Source: JBOFLG01 sp051657745 | GTDB lineage: Bacteria > Actinomycetota > Actinomycetes > Actinomycetales > Dermatophilaceae | Length of the DNA stretch: 39,433 nucleotides | Assembly (NCBI GenBank): GCA_051657745.1 | Contig: JBOFLG010000180.1 | Span: forward strand, 1 to 39,433 | Direction of reading: 5' to 3' | Shown: positions 26,112 through 34,527 of the stretch, one piece after another | How the letters are laid out: the number at the start of each line of letters is the position of its first letter | Numbering within the stretch: position 1 is the stretch's first letter | Notes under the pieces: generated by a model | Told to the model about the DNA's origin: nothing | Seen by the model: the letters and a program-made list of their open reading frames with translations, nothing else | The model's database searches: none | Position numbers and translations under genes: made by a program

Positions 26112-28673
26112 TCAGCGCCGAGTGCTGGTCAGCGCCGACGGTTCCCCGCTGGCTGCCGCGCGCGACCAGTCGCTGCCGTACGTGCAGAACATCCCGGCGC
26201 CGGGGACGCCGACCGACGCCTGATCCAGCGCCTCGGCCGCGTCGAGACCGCGCACCAGGCCCTGGTGGTAGCGGCTCATCAGTTCGGACGCTTCCTGGTC
26301 ACCCACCGGGGCCACCGCGGCCACCACCGAACGCACCCCGCAGGCCAGCAGACCCGCGGTCAGGCCCAGCCCTTCGTCCCCCTCGCGCAGATGGGTCCGG
26401 CCGACCTCGCAGGAGGACAGCACCACATGATCGGCACCCACCCCGACCCGCTGCACCTCATGGATCCACTGCGGGCCGTCGGCCATCTGCACCGACGAGA
26501 AGAGCGGGTTCTCCTCGTGGTGGGTCCCGTGTGCGGCCACGTGCACCACCGTCTCGTCGCGCAGCGCATCGGCGAGGGCGCGTCCGGTTGCCGCCGTTCC
26601 GGTAAGCCACCGGCCCGTTCCATGCCAGGCGTTGGCGACGTCCCGGACCTCCTCGCTGGCGCGCCGCAGCCCCGGGCCGGCGAGGGCAACGATCCGGGGG
26701 GTCGCCGGCCCGACGCTGCCCTCCGGGCGGGAACGACGGCCCGCCCAGAAGGTCGCCGACGGCGCGACGGTGACCGGCCGGCCGGCGACCGCAGGGACTA
26801 ACCGCCACGGCACCGACGCCACCCCCCGCGATGGCAGGATCACGAGCCGACGGGTGTCCGGAAGTATCGGTGCCAGCAGGCCGCCCAGGGTGTCGGCATC
26901 CCGGCGCAGCGACCGAGACACCGCCCCGGCCAGCGGGGTGCCCTGCGCGTGCTGAAGGGCGGTGAGGTCGGCGCGGATCCGGACCGCGACATCGACGACC
27001 TGCTCGCTCGTGGGGATGACGTGAACGACCGCTCCGCGTGCTGTCACCGTGACCGCCCGAAGTTGGCCGCGATGCAGGAACAGACTGAGCACGCTCGCCC
27101 CAGTGGCGGCCAGCAACGGCCGCAGTGCGGTCACGGTCGTCGGCCTGATGGTCGGCGTCGCGGGTGCATCGGTGTCGTCTGGAGACCGCTGGAGGTCGTG
27201 GCGGGCGATGGCTTCTTCGGCATGCCGGATCCGAGCCTCGAGACGAGCTCGACGGGTGGTGTCAGGCTCCTCGTGGGCCTCGAGGTGGAGGCGTCGCGCA
27301 TCCGCGGTGAGGCGCGCGGCTTCGGGGTCCAGTGGCGAGGTGACCGCCGGGATGCGTTGTGACACACCGCGCCACAGTTCCGTCACCGCGAAGATCTCGC
27401 TGGCCGATCCGCTCTCGATAGCGAGTTGGACGTGCAGGTCACGGAGCCGCCGAGTGTGCAGGGCAATCGCGGTCTGACTGTCCAACGAGGTGTACCGCGC
27501 CTGCTCGGCGGCAAGTTGGACGGCGCCCCGACGCAGCGCGGTCCGAGCCAGCCGGTCCTCGCCGCGCGTGCGATGCAGGATGGCGGTCGTGAGGTTTCGC
27601 CGAAGCCGCAGCGGGAACGACCGGAGGCGTCGCACCGCGGGGTGGGTGAGTGCCTGCTCGGCGTCGGCGGTTCGGCCCGATCGGGCGCACGCCTCGACCG
27701 TGAGCAGAATGGTCTCGGCGGTCACGGCACTCCGTTGTGCCTGTCCCTGCGCCAGCCGCATCGCCTCCTCGGCGACGAGATCGGTGCGGCGCCCAGCCAT
27801 CAGGTCCGAGTCGATTCGCAGCAGTGCGGCTCGGGTCACCCAGGCTGGCTCGTGGATCCGTGCGAACTGGGACTCGGCCCGCACGGCATGACGCCGTGCG
27901 GCATCCGGGTCCCCCCGGATCAGCGCAAGCCGGGCGCGCTCGAGGTTGCTCTCGGCGAGGTCATGAGCCACGCGATCGCGCCGGGCAGCTGCGGTGCCGT
28001 CCTCGAGGGTGCTGAGGGCACGATCAACGAGCCCTGCCTCGGCGAGGACTCGTGCGGCGTCAAGGAGCGCGGCCGGGGGGAGCAGGCCGGGTCCGACGTC
28101 TTGTGCCCGTTCCATGAGCGAGAGCGACTGCGGGAGGTTGCCCAGGAGCATCTGCAGCCGGCCGCGGTTGTGGATAGCCGCAGCGCCGAGGTCGGCGAAC
28201 CGGTGGGCGGTCGCCAGCTGGTGCGCGCGGCGCAGTCGACCGTCGCTCTCCGAGTAGCGGCCGAGGAACTGGTACGCGAGTCCGAGGTTCAGGTGCACCA
28301 GGGTGCGCGTTCGTGGCGCCACCGTCGGGCCGGTGACGTCGATGCGCTCGAGGAGGTCACGGGCGAGATCCCATTCACCGCTGCGCCCGTGCAAACTCGC
28401 CCGCTGAGCGAGGACGTACGAGTGCATTGGCGTGACTGGCAGCCGGTGCAGCAGCGCCTCGGCGTCATCGAGGGCCGCGAAGGCGCGGACGCGCTCGCCG
28501 CGGGTGTAGAGCGCGACAGCCAAGGTGATCTCGACATGCGCGCGAAGCCTCCGCGCCTCCGGGCCCGATGGCGTGCGGTTGAGGAGTTGGACCGCGCGGC
28601 GCAGGTGGGTCTCCGCGCGCACCGGAGTGCCCGCGTTGTTCGCGAGGACGGCCTCCTCGACCAAGCGGGTCAC
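26112..28673 (-). CDS. TPR-repeat protein with C-terminal CHAT (caspase-like) protease domain (locus B)
   Basis: About 853 residues. The N-terminal ~480 residues are TPR-like helix pairs (for example TLVHLNLGLAYQFLGRYSES and AAIHNRGRLQMLLGNLPQSL). A charged coiled segment follows near 500-540 (RARLEARIRHAEEAIAR), then the CHAT domain from ~570 (ASVLSLFLHRGQLRAVTV). His715 in VVHVAAHGTHHEENPLFSSV and Cys755 in VVLSSCEVG form the catalytic pair. Other matches are RRLVILPSRGVASVPWRLVPA and GLTAGLLACGVRSVVAAVAPV. The layout equals the locus A protein although overall sequence has diverged. The start is uncertain: GTG 28673 gives a sensible N-terminus but lacks a Shine-Dalgarno sequence, and coupling to the upstream gene (stop 31 bp earlier) is likely. 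Last gene of the locus B operon. Confidence 0.9.
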   Translation of the reverse strand: MTRLVEEAVLANNAGTPVRAETHLRRAVQLLNRTPSGPEARRLRAHVEITLAVALYTRGERVRAFAALDDAEALLHRLPVTPMHSYVLAQRASLHGRSGEWDLARDLLERIDVTGPTVAPRTRTLVHLNLGLAYQFLGRYSESDGRLRRAHQLATAHRFADLGAAAIHNRGRLQMLLGNLPQSLSLMERAQDVGPGLLPPAALLDAARVLAEAGLVDRALSTLEDGTAAARRDRVAHDLAESNLERARLALIRGDPDAARRHAVRAESQFARIHEPAWVTRAALLRIDSDLMAGRRTDLVAEEAMRLAQGQAQRSAVTAETILLTVEACARSGRTADAEQALTHPAVRRLRSFPLRLRRNLTTAILHRTRGEDRLARTALRRGAVQLAAEQARYTSLDSQTAIALHTRRLRDLHVQLAIESGSASEIFAVTELWRGVSQRIPAVTSPLDPEAARLTADARRLHLEAHEEPDTTRRARLEARIRHAEEAIARHDLQRSPDDTDAPATPTIRPTTVTALRPLLAATGASVLSLFLHRGQLRAVTVTARGAVVHVIPTSEQVVDVAVRIRADLTALQHAQGTPLAGAVSRSLRRDADTLGGLLAPILPDTRRLVILPSRGVASVPWRLVPAVAGRPVTVAPSATFWAGRRSRPEGSVGPATPRIVALAGPGLRRASEEVRDVANAWHGTGRWLTGTAATGRALADALRDETVVHVAAHGTHHEENPLFSSVQMADGPQWIHEVQRVGVGADHVVLSSCEVGRTHLREGDEGLGLTAGLLACGVRSVVAAVAPVGDQEASELMSRYHQGLVRGLDAAEALDQASVGVPGAGMFCTYGSDWSRAAASGEPSALTSTRR

Positions 28674-28704
28674 CCGGCGCTCGACAGTGCTGTCTATGCG
28701 GCCC

Positions 28705-29202
28705 TCAGATCTCCACAGCGGGGGTGATGACCGGGTTGACGGTGGCGTCCTCCGGCCGGAAGACGAACCGCACGAGCCGGCGGTCGAGATCCTCAAGAAC
28801 AAACCGACCGTCAGCGTCGGTTCTGGTCGAGACCACCGTAGCGAAGGCGGCATCCCGAACCTCCACCGTGACCGGGCCGTCATGCCCAGTCACCCAGCCG
28901 TCGATCCGAACCGTATCGGCGGATGACGCGGTCAGCGTCACCATCGCCGACACCGACTCGGCACTGAACGTCAGCGTCGGTGTCTGGGTGTACTCGGAGC
29001 GCACGAGGTATTCGTTGGCGCCGGCGCGCTGCAGTTCGGCTACCTCAGCCTGAAGAGCCTGGACGGTGAGCGCGAACTTGATGTCGTCGACCAGGCCCGC
29101 CGGGACCGGGTCGATGTCGTCGAACAGCGCAGCCGTTGCGCGCAGGACCTGGGCATCGACGTCGTCCAGCGGTTCGAGGGCCGGGTCGGATGAGGCGGTC
29201 AC
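28705..29202 (-). CDS. Small beta-domain protein (carboxypeptidase-regulatory-like fold), putative sigma partner (locus B)
   Basis: 165 residues. GTG 29202 overlaps the sigma stop as GTGA and has GGAAGGA just upstream. Residues 1-60 are acidic and helical (LDDVDAQVLRATAALFDDID, then PAGLVDDIKFALTVQALQAE). Residues ~75-165 are strand-rich; IDGWVTGHDGPVTVEVRD followed by TDADGRFVLEDLDRRLVRF (128-146) resembles carboxypeptidase-regulatory-like/transthyretin-type beta sandwiches. The locus A protein at 3851-4291 shares both parts. No signal peptide or membrane span. Its place between the sigma factor and CHAT genes suggests it links or restrains them; this is inference. Confidence 0.78.
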   Translation of the reverse strand: MTASSDPALEPLDDVDAQVLRATAALFDDIDPVPAGLVDDIKFALTVQALQAEVAELQRAGANEYLVRSEYTQTPTLTFSAESVSAMVTLTASSADTVRIDGWVTGHDGPVTVEVRDAAFATVVSTRTDADGRFVLEDLDRRLVRFVFRPEDATVNPVITPAVEI

Positions 29203-29780
29203 GGGGTTCCTTCCCACGTGGGGTCGGCGGTCAGGGCGTCCCGCAGCTTGGCGAGGCACCGGCCGCGGGTCGGGCCGATGCTGCCGACCGGCATCTTCAG
29301 CGCGTCGGAGACGGCCGCGTAGTCAGGTCGGTCCGCGAAGGCGACGACGCGCAGCAGGGTTTGGCAGCGAGGAGACAGGGCGCTGACGTGACGCCAGAGC
29401 GACCGATGCTCCTCTCGTTGCATCGAGACCTGGGCCGGGCCGGGTCGGTCGTGGGGGAGGTTCTCGTCGATCTCGACGCCCACCCGGGCCTGCTGCCGGG
29501 TGGCGCGCCAGCACTCGCGGCGAACGGTGACGATGAGCCAGCCCATCACAGCTTGCGGATCTCGGATGCGCTCGGCTCCTTCGACCAGCCGCAGCCAGGC
29601 GGTCTGGACCGCGTCCCGGGCGCCGTCCTCCGACACGTGTTGGCTACGAGCCGCGTGCCACAGAATCGGGGTGAGTAGGTCGACGAGCTCGTCCATCCGG
29701 CTGACCTCGCCGCGACGGTAGTCGGCGAAGGCGGATGCCGCCCGCGCCGCGAGCCCCTGCGAGGTCGCGTCGGTCACCAT
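29199..29780 (-). CDS. ECF-type RNA polymerase sigma factor (locus B)
   Basis: 193 residues. Region 2: MDELVDLLTPILWHAARSQH, then DGARDAVQTAWLRLVEGAER and AVMGWLIVTVRRECWRATRQ. Region 4: LSPRCQTLLRVVAFADRPDYAAVSDALKMPVGSIGPTRGRCLAKLRD. ATG 29780 overlaps the protease stop by one base (TGATG), and its own stop overlaps the next gene (GTGA), so translation is coupled on both sides. It shares PVGSIGPTR with the locus A factor, and DADDVNQTVWLKLVE-like versus DGARDAVQTAWLRLVE in region 2. In most ECF operons an anti-sigma factor with a membrane span follows; here only the soluble beta protein does. Confidence 0.9.
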   Translation of the reverse strand: MVTDATSQGLAARAASAFADYRRGEVSRMDELVDLLTPILWHAARSQHVSEDGARDAVQTAWLRLVEGAERIRDPQAVMGWLIVTVRRECWRATRQQARVGVEIDENLPHDRPGPAQVSMQREEHRSLWRHVSALSPRCQTLLRVVAFADRPDYAAVSDALKMPVGSIGPTRGRCLAKLRDALTADPTWEGTP

Positions 29781-31699
29781 CACCGGACCCGCCTGGAGTC
29801 GAAGTTCGCCTTGAGGCGGTCGTTCGAGGTCTGAACGACCGCGGTGAGCGCCCGATGAGCACGGCCCGCCGGCGCGGACCTGACCGGGGTTCTTCGGACG
29901 GCTGGTTCTCCGTCGCTGGCGAGGGTCCTCGGGCCGCTCGTGCGAGGTCGCTTCGTGGTGTCTGTGACGATCCGCGCCGCGATCTCGCCGGCGATCCACG
30001 GTGCGGCGAACGACGTGCCGCTCCAGATCGCGAAGCCCGAACTGTAGTCGTCCCCGTCGACGGTCGCCCGGTCGACTGGGTCAGCGCGCCGAGCCCGCAC
30101 CGACGCCTGTCGGGAACCGGCGAGTTCGACCGGGACCGTACTCACGACCGCGGTGCCGGGGGCATGCGTGGTGATCCACTCGCCGTTGTTACTGAACAGG
30201 GCGACCGTGCAGCCGTCTGGGTTTTCGGCACCGACGCCGACCAGTCCGGTGATGTCTGGCTGCCCGGCCGAGTCGGGGAACTTCGCGTACCCGGCGGGGA
30301 GGAACCGCGCCGACGTCCCGTCGTTGCCGGCGGCCGTCACGATGGCGACTCCGGCGTCGGACAACTTGCGGAGGACATCGATGAACGGCCCGTCTCGCAA
30401 GGCTTCCTCCGGGGACTCGTGGTACATGCCGAGAGAGAGATTGACGACGTCGAGGTGGCCCTTCGTGACATCGCCGGCGGCCTCGACGTGGCGGTCGTGG
30501 AGCAGAGCGAGGGCGTTCAGGACATCGGTCTCGAGAGCCGCGCCGTCCGACGCCATGATCGGGATGGCCACGATGGTTGCCTCTGGGCAGCGCTGCCGAA
30601 TGATGCCGGCGATGAAGGTTCCGTGTCCGCAGAACGCGTCGACGAGGCCGTTGATCGGGTCGATGATCGCGCCAATGTGCTCAGGGTCCCGGTTCGGGTC
30701 GTGCCAGACGCCGATTCGCTCGCCTCGATACGTGATGTTCTCGATGACGCCGTCAAGGCACTCGGTGGTGCCGTCGGCCCTGCGCCTCTTGAACCACGGG
30801 TGAACGCCGAGGCCGGTGTCGAGAACGGCGACGACGGGGGCATTGGTCGGAACCTCGACGGTCGAGCGTGGGTCGGGGCCAGCGACCACCACCGGGGTTC
30901 GCCCGCCAATGCCAGGCGACCCGTACTCGGTGAGCGCACCGCCGCCACCGCTACCCCAGACACCACCGCTACCCCAGACGCCACCGCTGCCCCAGACGCC
31001 ACCGCTACCCCAGACACCACCAGTGCCGGAAAGGTCGCAGGCGGCGGTGAGAACGTGCTCAAGGCTGACATCCCAGGCGATCGACTCGTGGCGCTGAGCG
31101 ACGGGCTGCCCGGCCGGATCTGCCACGGCCTGATCAGACGCGTCGGCACGGCCCGGCGTGATCCCGCTCGCGGCCGCGCGTGCCTCCTGAAGGAAACGCC
31201 ACGCGTCGGGTTGTTTCACGGCCTCATCACCGACCACTCGGAGTTGAACCCGCGTCATCCAGGTGTCGTCGATGGAGACGGCGAGGTCCGTCGACATCGA
31301 CGTGTCTGGCGTTCCGAGATCGGGGTCGGCGCCAGAACTCGTGGCGTCGATCGGAGCGACCTTCGTGGGGCCCACATCGACTGGCTTCCCGACGGGAACC
31401 ACCTCGATCGGCTGCGGCAGGGCGGAGCCGAGCTCGTTCAACTCGGCGATGCGGTCGCGAGCGCGCCGGCCGGAACGGTGCCCCCGCACGAGGAGCGTGT
31501 CGGCGACGTAGACCGTCGGAAATGGTCGTGCTTGGCCGGGAGCGAGTGGCACTGAATCCGGGTCGAGGACTCGAAGGCGCAGCCGACGTGCGAGCAACGG
31601 GGAGATAATCGGCACCGGGGGAATGGCCGGCACGTCGGGAAAACCCGCCTGATCCGCGAATCCAGGGGTGGGTTTCGATTCGGGGGGCGTGCCAGCCAT
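29780..31699 (-). CDS. S8 subtilisin-like serine protease, cytoplasmic (locus B)
   Basis: 639 residues. Catalytic elements: Asp294 in VVAVLDTGLG, His359 in FCGHGTFIAG, oxyanion Asn459 in TAAGNDGT, Ser563 in SGTSFAAP. An insertion between Asp and His (about 300-355) is longer than in the locus A enzyme. Residues 1-220 are a non-catalytic N-region; 227-250 are four GGVWGS units followed by Gly. The last ~70 residues are Arg/Thr-rich and may be disordered. There is no signal peptide. ATG 31699 has AGGAGAG at 31704-31710 upstream. It is the first gene of the operon protease-sigma-beta-CHAT. The N-regions of the two proteases share features (a V-x-x-L-R-V strand, then a PD-x-x-x-x-L helix), which suggests a common regulatory domain. 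Confidence 0.92.
   Translation of the reverse strand: MAGTPPESKPTPGFADQAGFPDVPAIPPVPIISPLLARRLRLRVLDPDSVPLAPGQARPFPTVYVADTLLVRGHRSGRRARDRIAELNELGSALPQPIEVVPVGKPVDVGPTKVAPIDATSSGADPDLGTPDTSMSTDLAVSIDDTWMTRVQLRVVGDEAVKQPDAWRFLQEARAAASGITPGRADASDQAVADPAGQPVAQRHESIAWDVSLEHVLTAACDLSGTGGVWGSGGVWGSGGVWGSGGVWGSGGGGALTEYGSPGIGGRTPVVVAGPDPRSTVEVPTNAPVVAVLDTGLGVHPWFKRRRADGTTECLDGVIENITYRGERIGVWHDPNRDPEHIGAIIDPINGLVDAFCGHGTFIAGIIRQRCPEATIVAIPIMASDGAALETDVLNALALLHDRHVEAAGDVTKGHLDVVNLSLGMYHESPEEALRDGPFIDVLRKLSDAGVAIVTAAGNDGTSARFLPAGYAKFPDSAGQPDITGLVGVGAENPDGCTVALFSNNGEWITTHAPGTAVVSTVPVELAGSRQASVRARRADPVDRATVDGDDYSSGFAIWSGTSFAAPWIAGEIAARIVTDTTKRPRTSGPRTLASDGEPAVRRTPVRSAPAGRAHRALTAVVQTSNDRLKANFDSRRVR
30945..31022 (-). 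repeat. 18-bp tandem repeat encoding GGVWGS in the locus B protease
   Basis: CT(A/G)CCCCAGAC(A/G)CCACCG units start at 30951, 30969, 30987 and 31005, an exact 18-bp period, encoding four GGVWGS repeats just before the catalytic domain. Confidence 0.9.
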
Positions 31700-32194
31700 C
31701 TGCTCTCCTGTGCGATGCGACCGGAACCGAGAAGGGGCTCGGACCAGCGTAGTGACATTTCGGTGACCGCTGGATAGGAGACGAGCCGACGGGCTCTGAT
31801 ACATCGCGGACAAATAAAGCCCGGTGCCCGCGGGTGGGGCGTCGGGACCGGAGGCCGGTTCGCGTCATCCGCCCGCCCGCAGGTATCAGCAGCGCGGCGA
31901 GGTGCTCCTCATCCCCGTGGATCCTTCCGGGGCCCACGCCAGACGCCGTGACCAGGGCCGGCTCGCCTGGCTGCCGGACCGGAGGGTTCGTCGCGGTGGC
32001 GGCTGGACAACCACCGTCGCGGCGGTAGCACCGGCTCAGGGAGAGCCGCACTGGGGATGCCGCTGCAGGGGGCGGCGTCCCCAGCGGGAGCCGGACCCGG
32101 CCACCACAGGGCGCCGCCAGCATCGGCGCACGGCCAGCACCGAGCGACGGGACTCGTCGATGCGGTCAGGGTGTGGGGCGCTCCAGGGCGTGGG
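31700..32194. other. Intergenic region upstream of the locus B operon
   Basis: About 500 bp. The right part (from ~31830) contains only open frames without motifs and I see no gene there. The part nearest the protease gene is locally AT-richer (ATTTCGGTGACC near 31757, TTTATTTGTC near 31812-31821 on the minus strand) and should hold the operon promoter. GTGACATTTCGGT at 31752-31764 matches 12 of 13 bases of a site in locus A; on the minus strand it reads GTCAC-CGAAAT-GTCAC, a direct repeat with 6-bp spacing. Confidence 0.4.
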
Positions 32195-32545
32195 TCAGCC
32201 CCGTGCCCGGGTGGCGTCCGCCCAGGGGTCGCCGTGCCGGAGTGTGGAGTCGGCTGTCGGATGGCGAGGCGGGGTGTGCGAGTCGGCGGTGACCGCCTCG
32301 GACCGCACCGTGCGGCTGGACCGCAACCTGTCACCGGTGGCGCGCGCCGCGTCGGCGACCAGGTCGGCCACCATTGGCGCGGCCTTGGTGCGCGCAGCCT
32401 CCTTGGCGGAGCCGACCTGCCGCTGCACCGGCCCGGAGTTCCACACCCTCGCCGAGGTGCGCCGGATCTGCTCGTAGCGCTGCCGACCGGCCCGGGCGCC
32501 CAGCACGTAGCCGACTGCGGCACCGGCGATGAACGACACCTTCAT
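32195..32545 (-). CDS. YtxH-like small protein
   Basis: 116 residues. The start MKVSFIAGAAVGYVLGARAGRQRYEQI is the typical actinobacterial YtxH-like N-terminus: a short Gly-rich hydrophobic helix followed by basic residues. The remainder is Ala/Arg-rich and probably helical, with a Thr/His/Asp tail. ATG 32545 has GAGGAG upstream (minus strand). Homologues are small membrane-associated proteins linked to general stress in Bacillus; no specific activity is known. Confidence 0.75.
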   Translation of the reverse strand: MKVSFIAGAAVGYVLGARAGRQRYEQIRRTSARVWNSGPVQRQVGSAKEAARTKAAPMVADLVADAARATGDRLRSSRTVRSEAVTADSHTPPRHPTADSTLRHGDPWADATRARG

Positions 32546-32675
32546 CGGGTAACTCCTCTCGTCCAGCATCGACCCTACCCGCCGCGACCCACCGGTCGCC
32601 CATGCTGCGCGTGGGACCCGCGGACCTGTGGGGAGTGTGGGACCCGCGGCCTCGTGGGCGAGCGAGAATCAACGG

Positions 32676-33794
32676 ATGACGCCTCGCCGCACCGAGAGTC
32701 GTGCCGTGCTGCGCGCGTGGGCTGCGTGCTGTGCAGGCGAGTTCGGCGCCGCCACGGGGTCGGCCCGGTCGAGAAGCACGTCGTCGGGTGCCGAACTCGT
32801 CATCGTGGGCGATGTCGTCGTCAAGGTGCATCGGGCCGGCACCGACGGCAGCGCGCTGGGTGCCCGGCTTGCTGCGGTGTCGGGCGCTGGTGCGCGGCCG
32901 CTGTGGGTCGCGCCGCTCACGTCAGAGCCGCGGCTTACTCCGGACGGCCGGTGGGTGACCGTATGGCCACGGGTCGAGGTGCTCGACCCATCATCCCCGG
33001 CCGTGCCGTGGGCGGATGCCGGGGCCCTGCTCGCCCGTTGGCACGCCACTGCGCCGACCGCCCTCGGCGGGATGCCGCCGCACGGGGGGCCCGACCGGCT
33101 GGGCCGCGCGGTGGCTCGGGCTCGCCGGGTCGACCATCCGGGGCGGCCCATGCTGACCCGGCTCGGCGAGCGGCTGCTCGATGAGGTCGAGGCTGCGGCG
33201 CACAGCGTGGGCCGGTGTGGCGGGGCGGACCGGGTCGGCAGCGCGGGCCAGGTCGGCAGCGTGGGCGGTCCGGCCGACGGCGCCGCAGATCACGGCACTG
33301 TGGAGGACGTCACCGCGGGGGCAGGTGGCCGGGGCGCGCCCGTCATCCGGCCAGTCCTGGCACACGGCGACTGGCACCTCGGCCAACTCGGTCGGTCGGG
33401 CGACGGGTGGCAGCTGCTCGACATCGACGACCTTGGGGTGGGAGACCCGGCCTGGGATCTCGGCCGACCTGCCGGATTCTGGGCAGTGGGACTGCTCGAC
33501 GACCGCTCATGGCGCGCCTTCCTCGACGGCTACCGGGATGCTGCGGGGCCGGCCGTGCCGCCAACTGGCGACCCGTGGCCGTACCTCGACCTCGCCGCGC
33601 GGTCGGCGGTGTTCGTCGCGGCCGTTCGGGAGTTGACTCGTGGGCCGGCCGGGGTCAGCCGCACGGGTCGCGCCGATGAGCCGAAGTGCCCGGACGGACC
33701 CGGCCGTTCCGGTGGAGCCGGGCGCGCCGACGGGTCCACGCCGGTCGACCCCGCAGAGCTGCGCCGACTATTGACGGCGTGCGCCCGGATGTGA
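32676..33794 (+). CDS. APH-fold phosphotransferase (aminoglycoside phosphotransferase family)
   Basis: 372 residues. The kinase-like core is visible: VGDVVVKVHRAG (nucleotide-binding Lys), LLARWHATAP, then LAHGDWHLGQLG with catalytic Asp232, and LLDIDDLGVGDPAWDLGRPAG with the metal-binding Asp. A poorly conserved Gly/Ala/Val-rich stretch (~190-225) separates the halves, and a Gly/Arg-rich tail precedes the last helix. The family phosphorylates small molecules (aminoglycosides, choline, sugars); this member cannot be assigned a substrate and should not be read as a resistance gene. It ends 12 bp before the zf-TFIIB gene. Confidence 0.82.
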   Translation: MTPRRTESRAVLRAWAACCAGEFGAATGSARSRSTSSGAELVIVGDVVVKVHRAGTDGSALGARLAAVSGAGARPLWVAPLTSEPRLTPDGRWVTVWPRVEVLDPSSPAVPWADAGALLARWHATAPTALGGMPPHGGPDRLGRAVARARRVDHPGRPMLTRLGERLLDEVEAAAHSVGRCGGADRVGSAGQVGSVGGPADGAADHGTVEDVTAGAGGRGAPVIRPVLAHGDWHLGQLGRSGDGWQLLDIDDLGVGDPAWDLGRPAGFWAVGLLDDRSWRAFLDGYRDAAGPAVPPTGDPWPYLDLAARSAVFVAAVRELTRGPAGVSRTGRADEPKCPDGPGRSGGAGRADGSTPVDPAELRRLLTACARM

Positions 33795-33806
33795 AGATTA
33801 GGGGGC

Positions 33807-34097
33807 ATGAACCAACCACCACCCTTTCCCGGTTCGGCCCCGCACGCGCCCGGCATGACGTGCCCCAAGTGCCGCGGCACGATGCGCACCTACGACCGCA
33901 ACGGCGTGCACATCGAGCAGTGCGAGGGCTGCCGCGGCATCTTCCTCGACTACGGCGAGTTCGAGCACCTGAACCAGATGGAGAGCCGCTTCCTGGCCGC
34001 GCCGCCACCGGCTCAGTACGGCGGCCCGGCTTGGGGCCAGCGCCACGGGAAGCACTACCGCAAGAAGGGGTTCTCCGGGCTGTTCTACTCCACCTGA
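33807..34097 (+). CDS. zf-TFIIB (PF13453-type) zinc-ribbon protein
   Basis: 96 residues. CPKCRGTMRTYDRNGVHIEQCEGCRGIFLDYGEFEHL has the paired CxxC knuckles and the C-x-G-C-x-G-(I/V)-(F/W)-L-D signature of the zf-TFIIB family. The tail is rich in Gly/Tyr/His/Lys and ends KKGFSGLFYST. Actinobacterial homologues are small, uncharacterised and widespread. ATG 33807 lies right after AGGGGGC. It probably shares a transcript with the phosphotransferase gene. Confidence 0.85.
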   Translation: MNQPPPFPGSAPHAPGMTCPKCRGTMRTYDRNGVHIEQCEGCRGIFLDYGEFEHLNQMESRFLAAPPPAQYGGPAWGQRHGKHYRKKGFSGLFYST

Positions 34098-34394
34098 CGG
34101 TGACCGGGCGGGCGCCAGGTACGTCAGCGGCTCGGTGGCTCCACGCGATGGTGACCGGCCTGAGCGGTGCTCGACAGCCCAGCGTCACGACGGCGCATGA
34201 CCGCGCGGCGCGCGCTGCGCCGCACGGCCTGTGGGGCACGCTGGCGCATCGTGTGCGGCCCGCGCTGTGCCGCGCTCTCGATACTCACCGCGGTGGGCCG
34301 ACGACGTGTCACTGGTGCGACTCATGCAGCCGGCCGGTGCGCGTCTATTCTGGTGTGGTGTCGTGTGGTGCCGCTGGTCCTGACCCGGCGGCCT

Positions 34395-34481
34395 GGAGGG
34401 CTCGCATAGTGGCCTAGTGCGGCGGTCTTGAAAACCGCTATGGCGGCAACGTCATCGTGGGTTCGAATCCCACGCCCTCCG
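34395..34481 (+). tRNA. tRNA-Ser (anticodon UGA)
   Basis: Class II tRNA of 87 nt. Acceptor GGAGGGC pairs with GCCCTCC; anticodon stem GCGGT/ACCGC encloses CTTGAAA (anticodon TGA); there is a long variable arm (TATGGCGGCAACGTCATC); the T arm contains GGTTCGAATCC. Discriminator is G and CCA is not encoded. A possible -10 box TATTCT lies at 34346-34351. Confidence 0.96.
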
Positions 34482-34487
34482 CCTCAG

Positions 34488-34527
34488 AACAGCCCCTGAC
34501 CTGGTGAAACGTAGGTCAGGGGCTGTT
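34488..34527 (+). terminator. Terminator of tRNA-Ser
   Basis: AACAGCCCCTGACCT (34488-34502) pairs perfectly with its complement at 34513-34527 (15-bp stem, 10-nt loop), beginning 6 bp after the tRNA. Only TT follows the stem. Confidence 0.85.

Noticed and set aside
31824..33184. Long plus-strand frames across the YtxH gene and its flank
   Set aside because: They have shadow composition (Gly/Arg/Pro-rich); the minus-strand YtxH start with GAGGAG is convincing.
32676..33794. Aminoglycoside resistance gene
   Set aside because: Only the general APH kinase fold is visible; the family has many non-resistance members, so resistance is not claimed.
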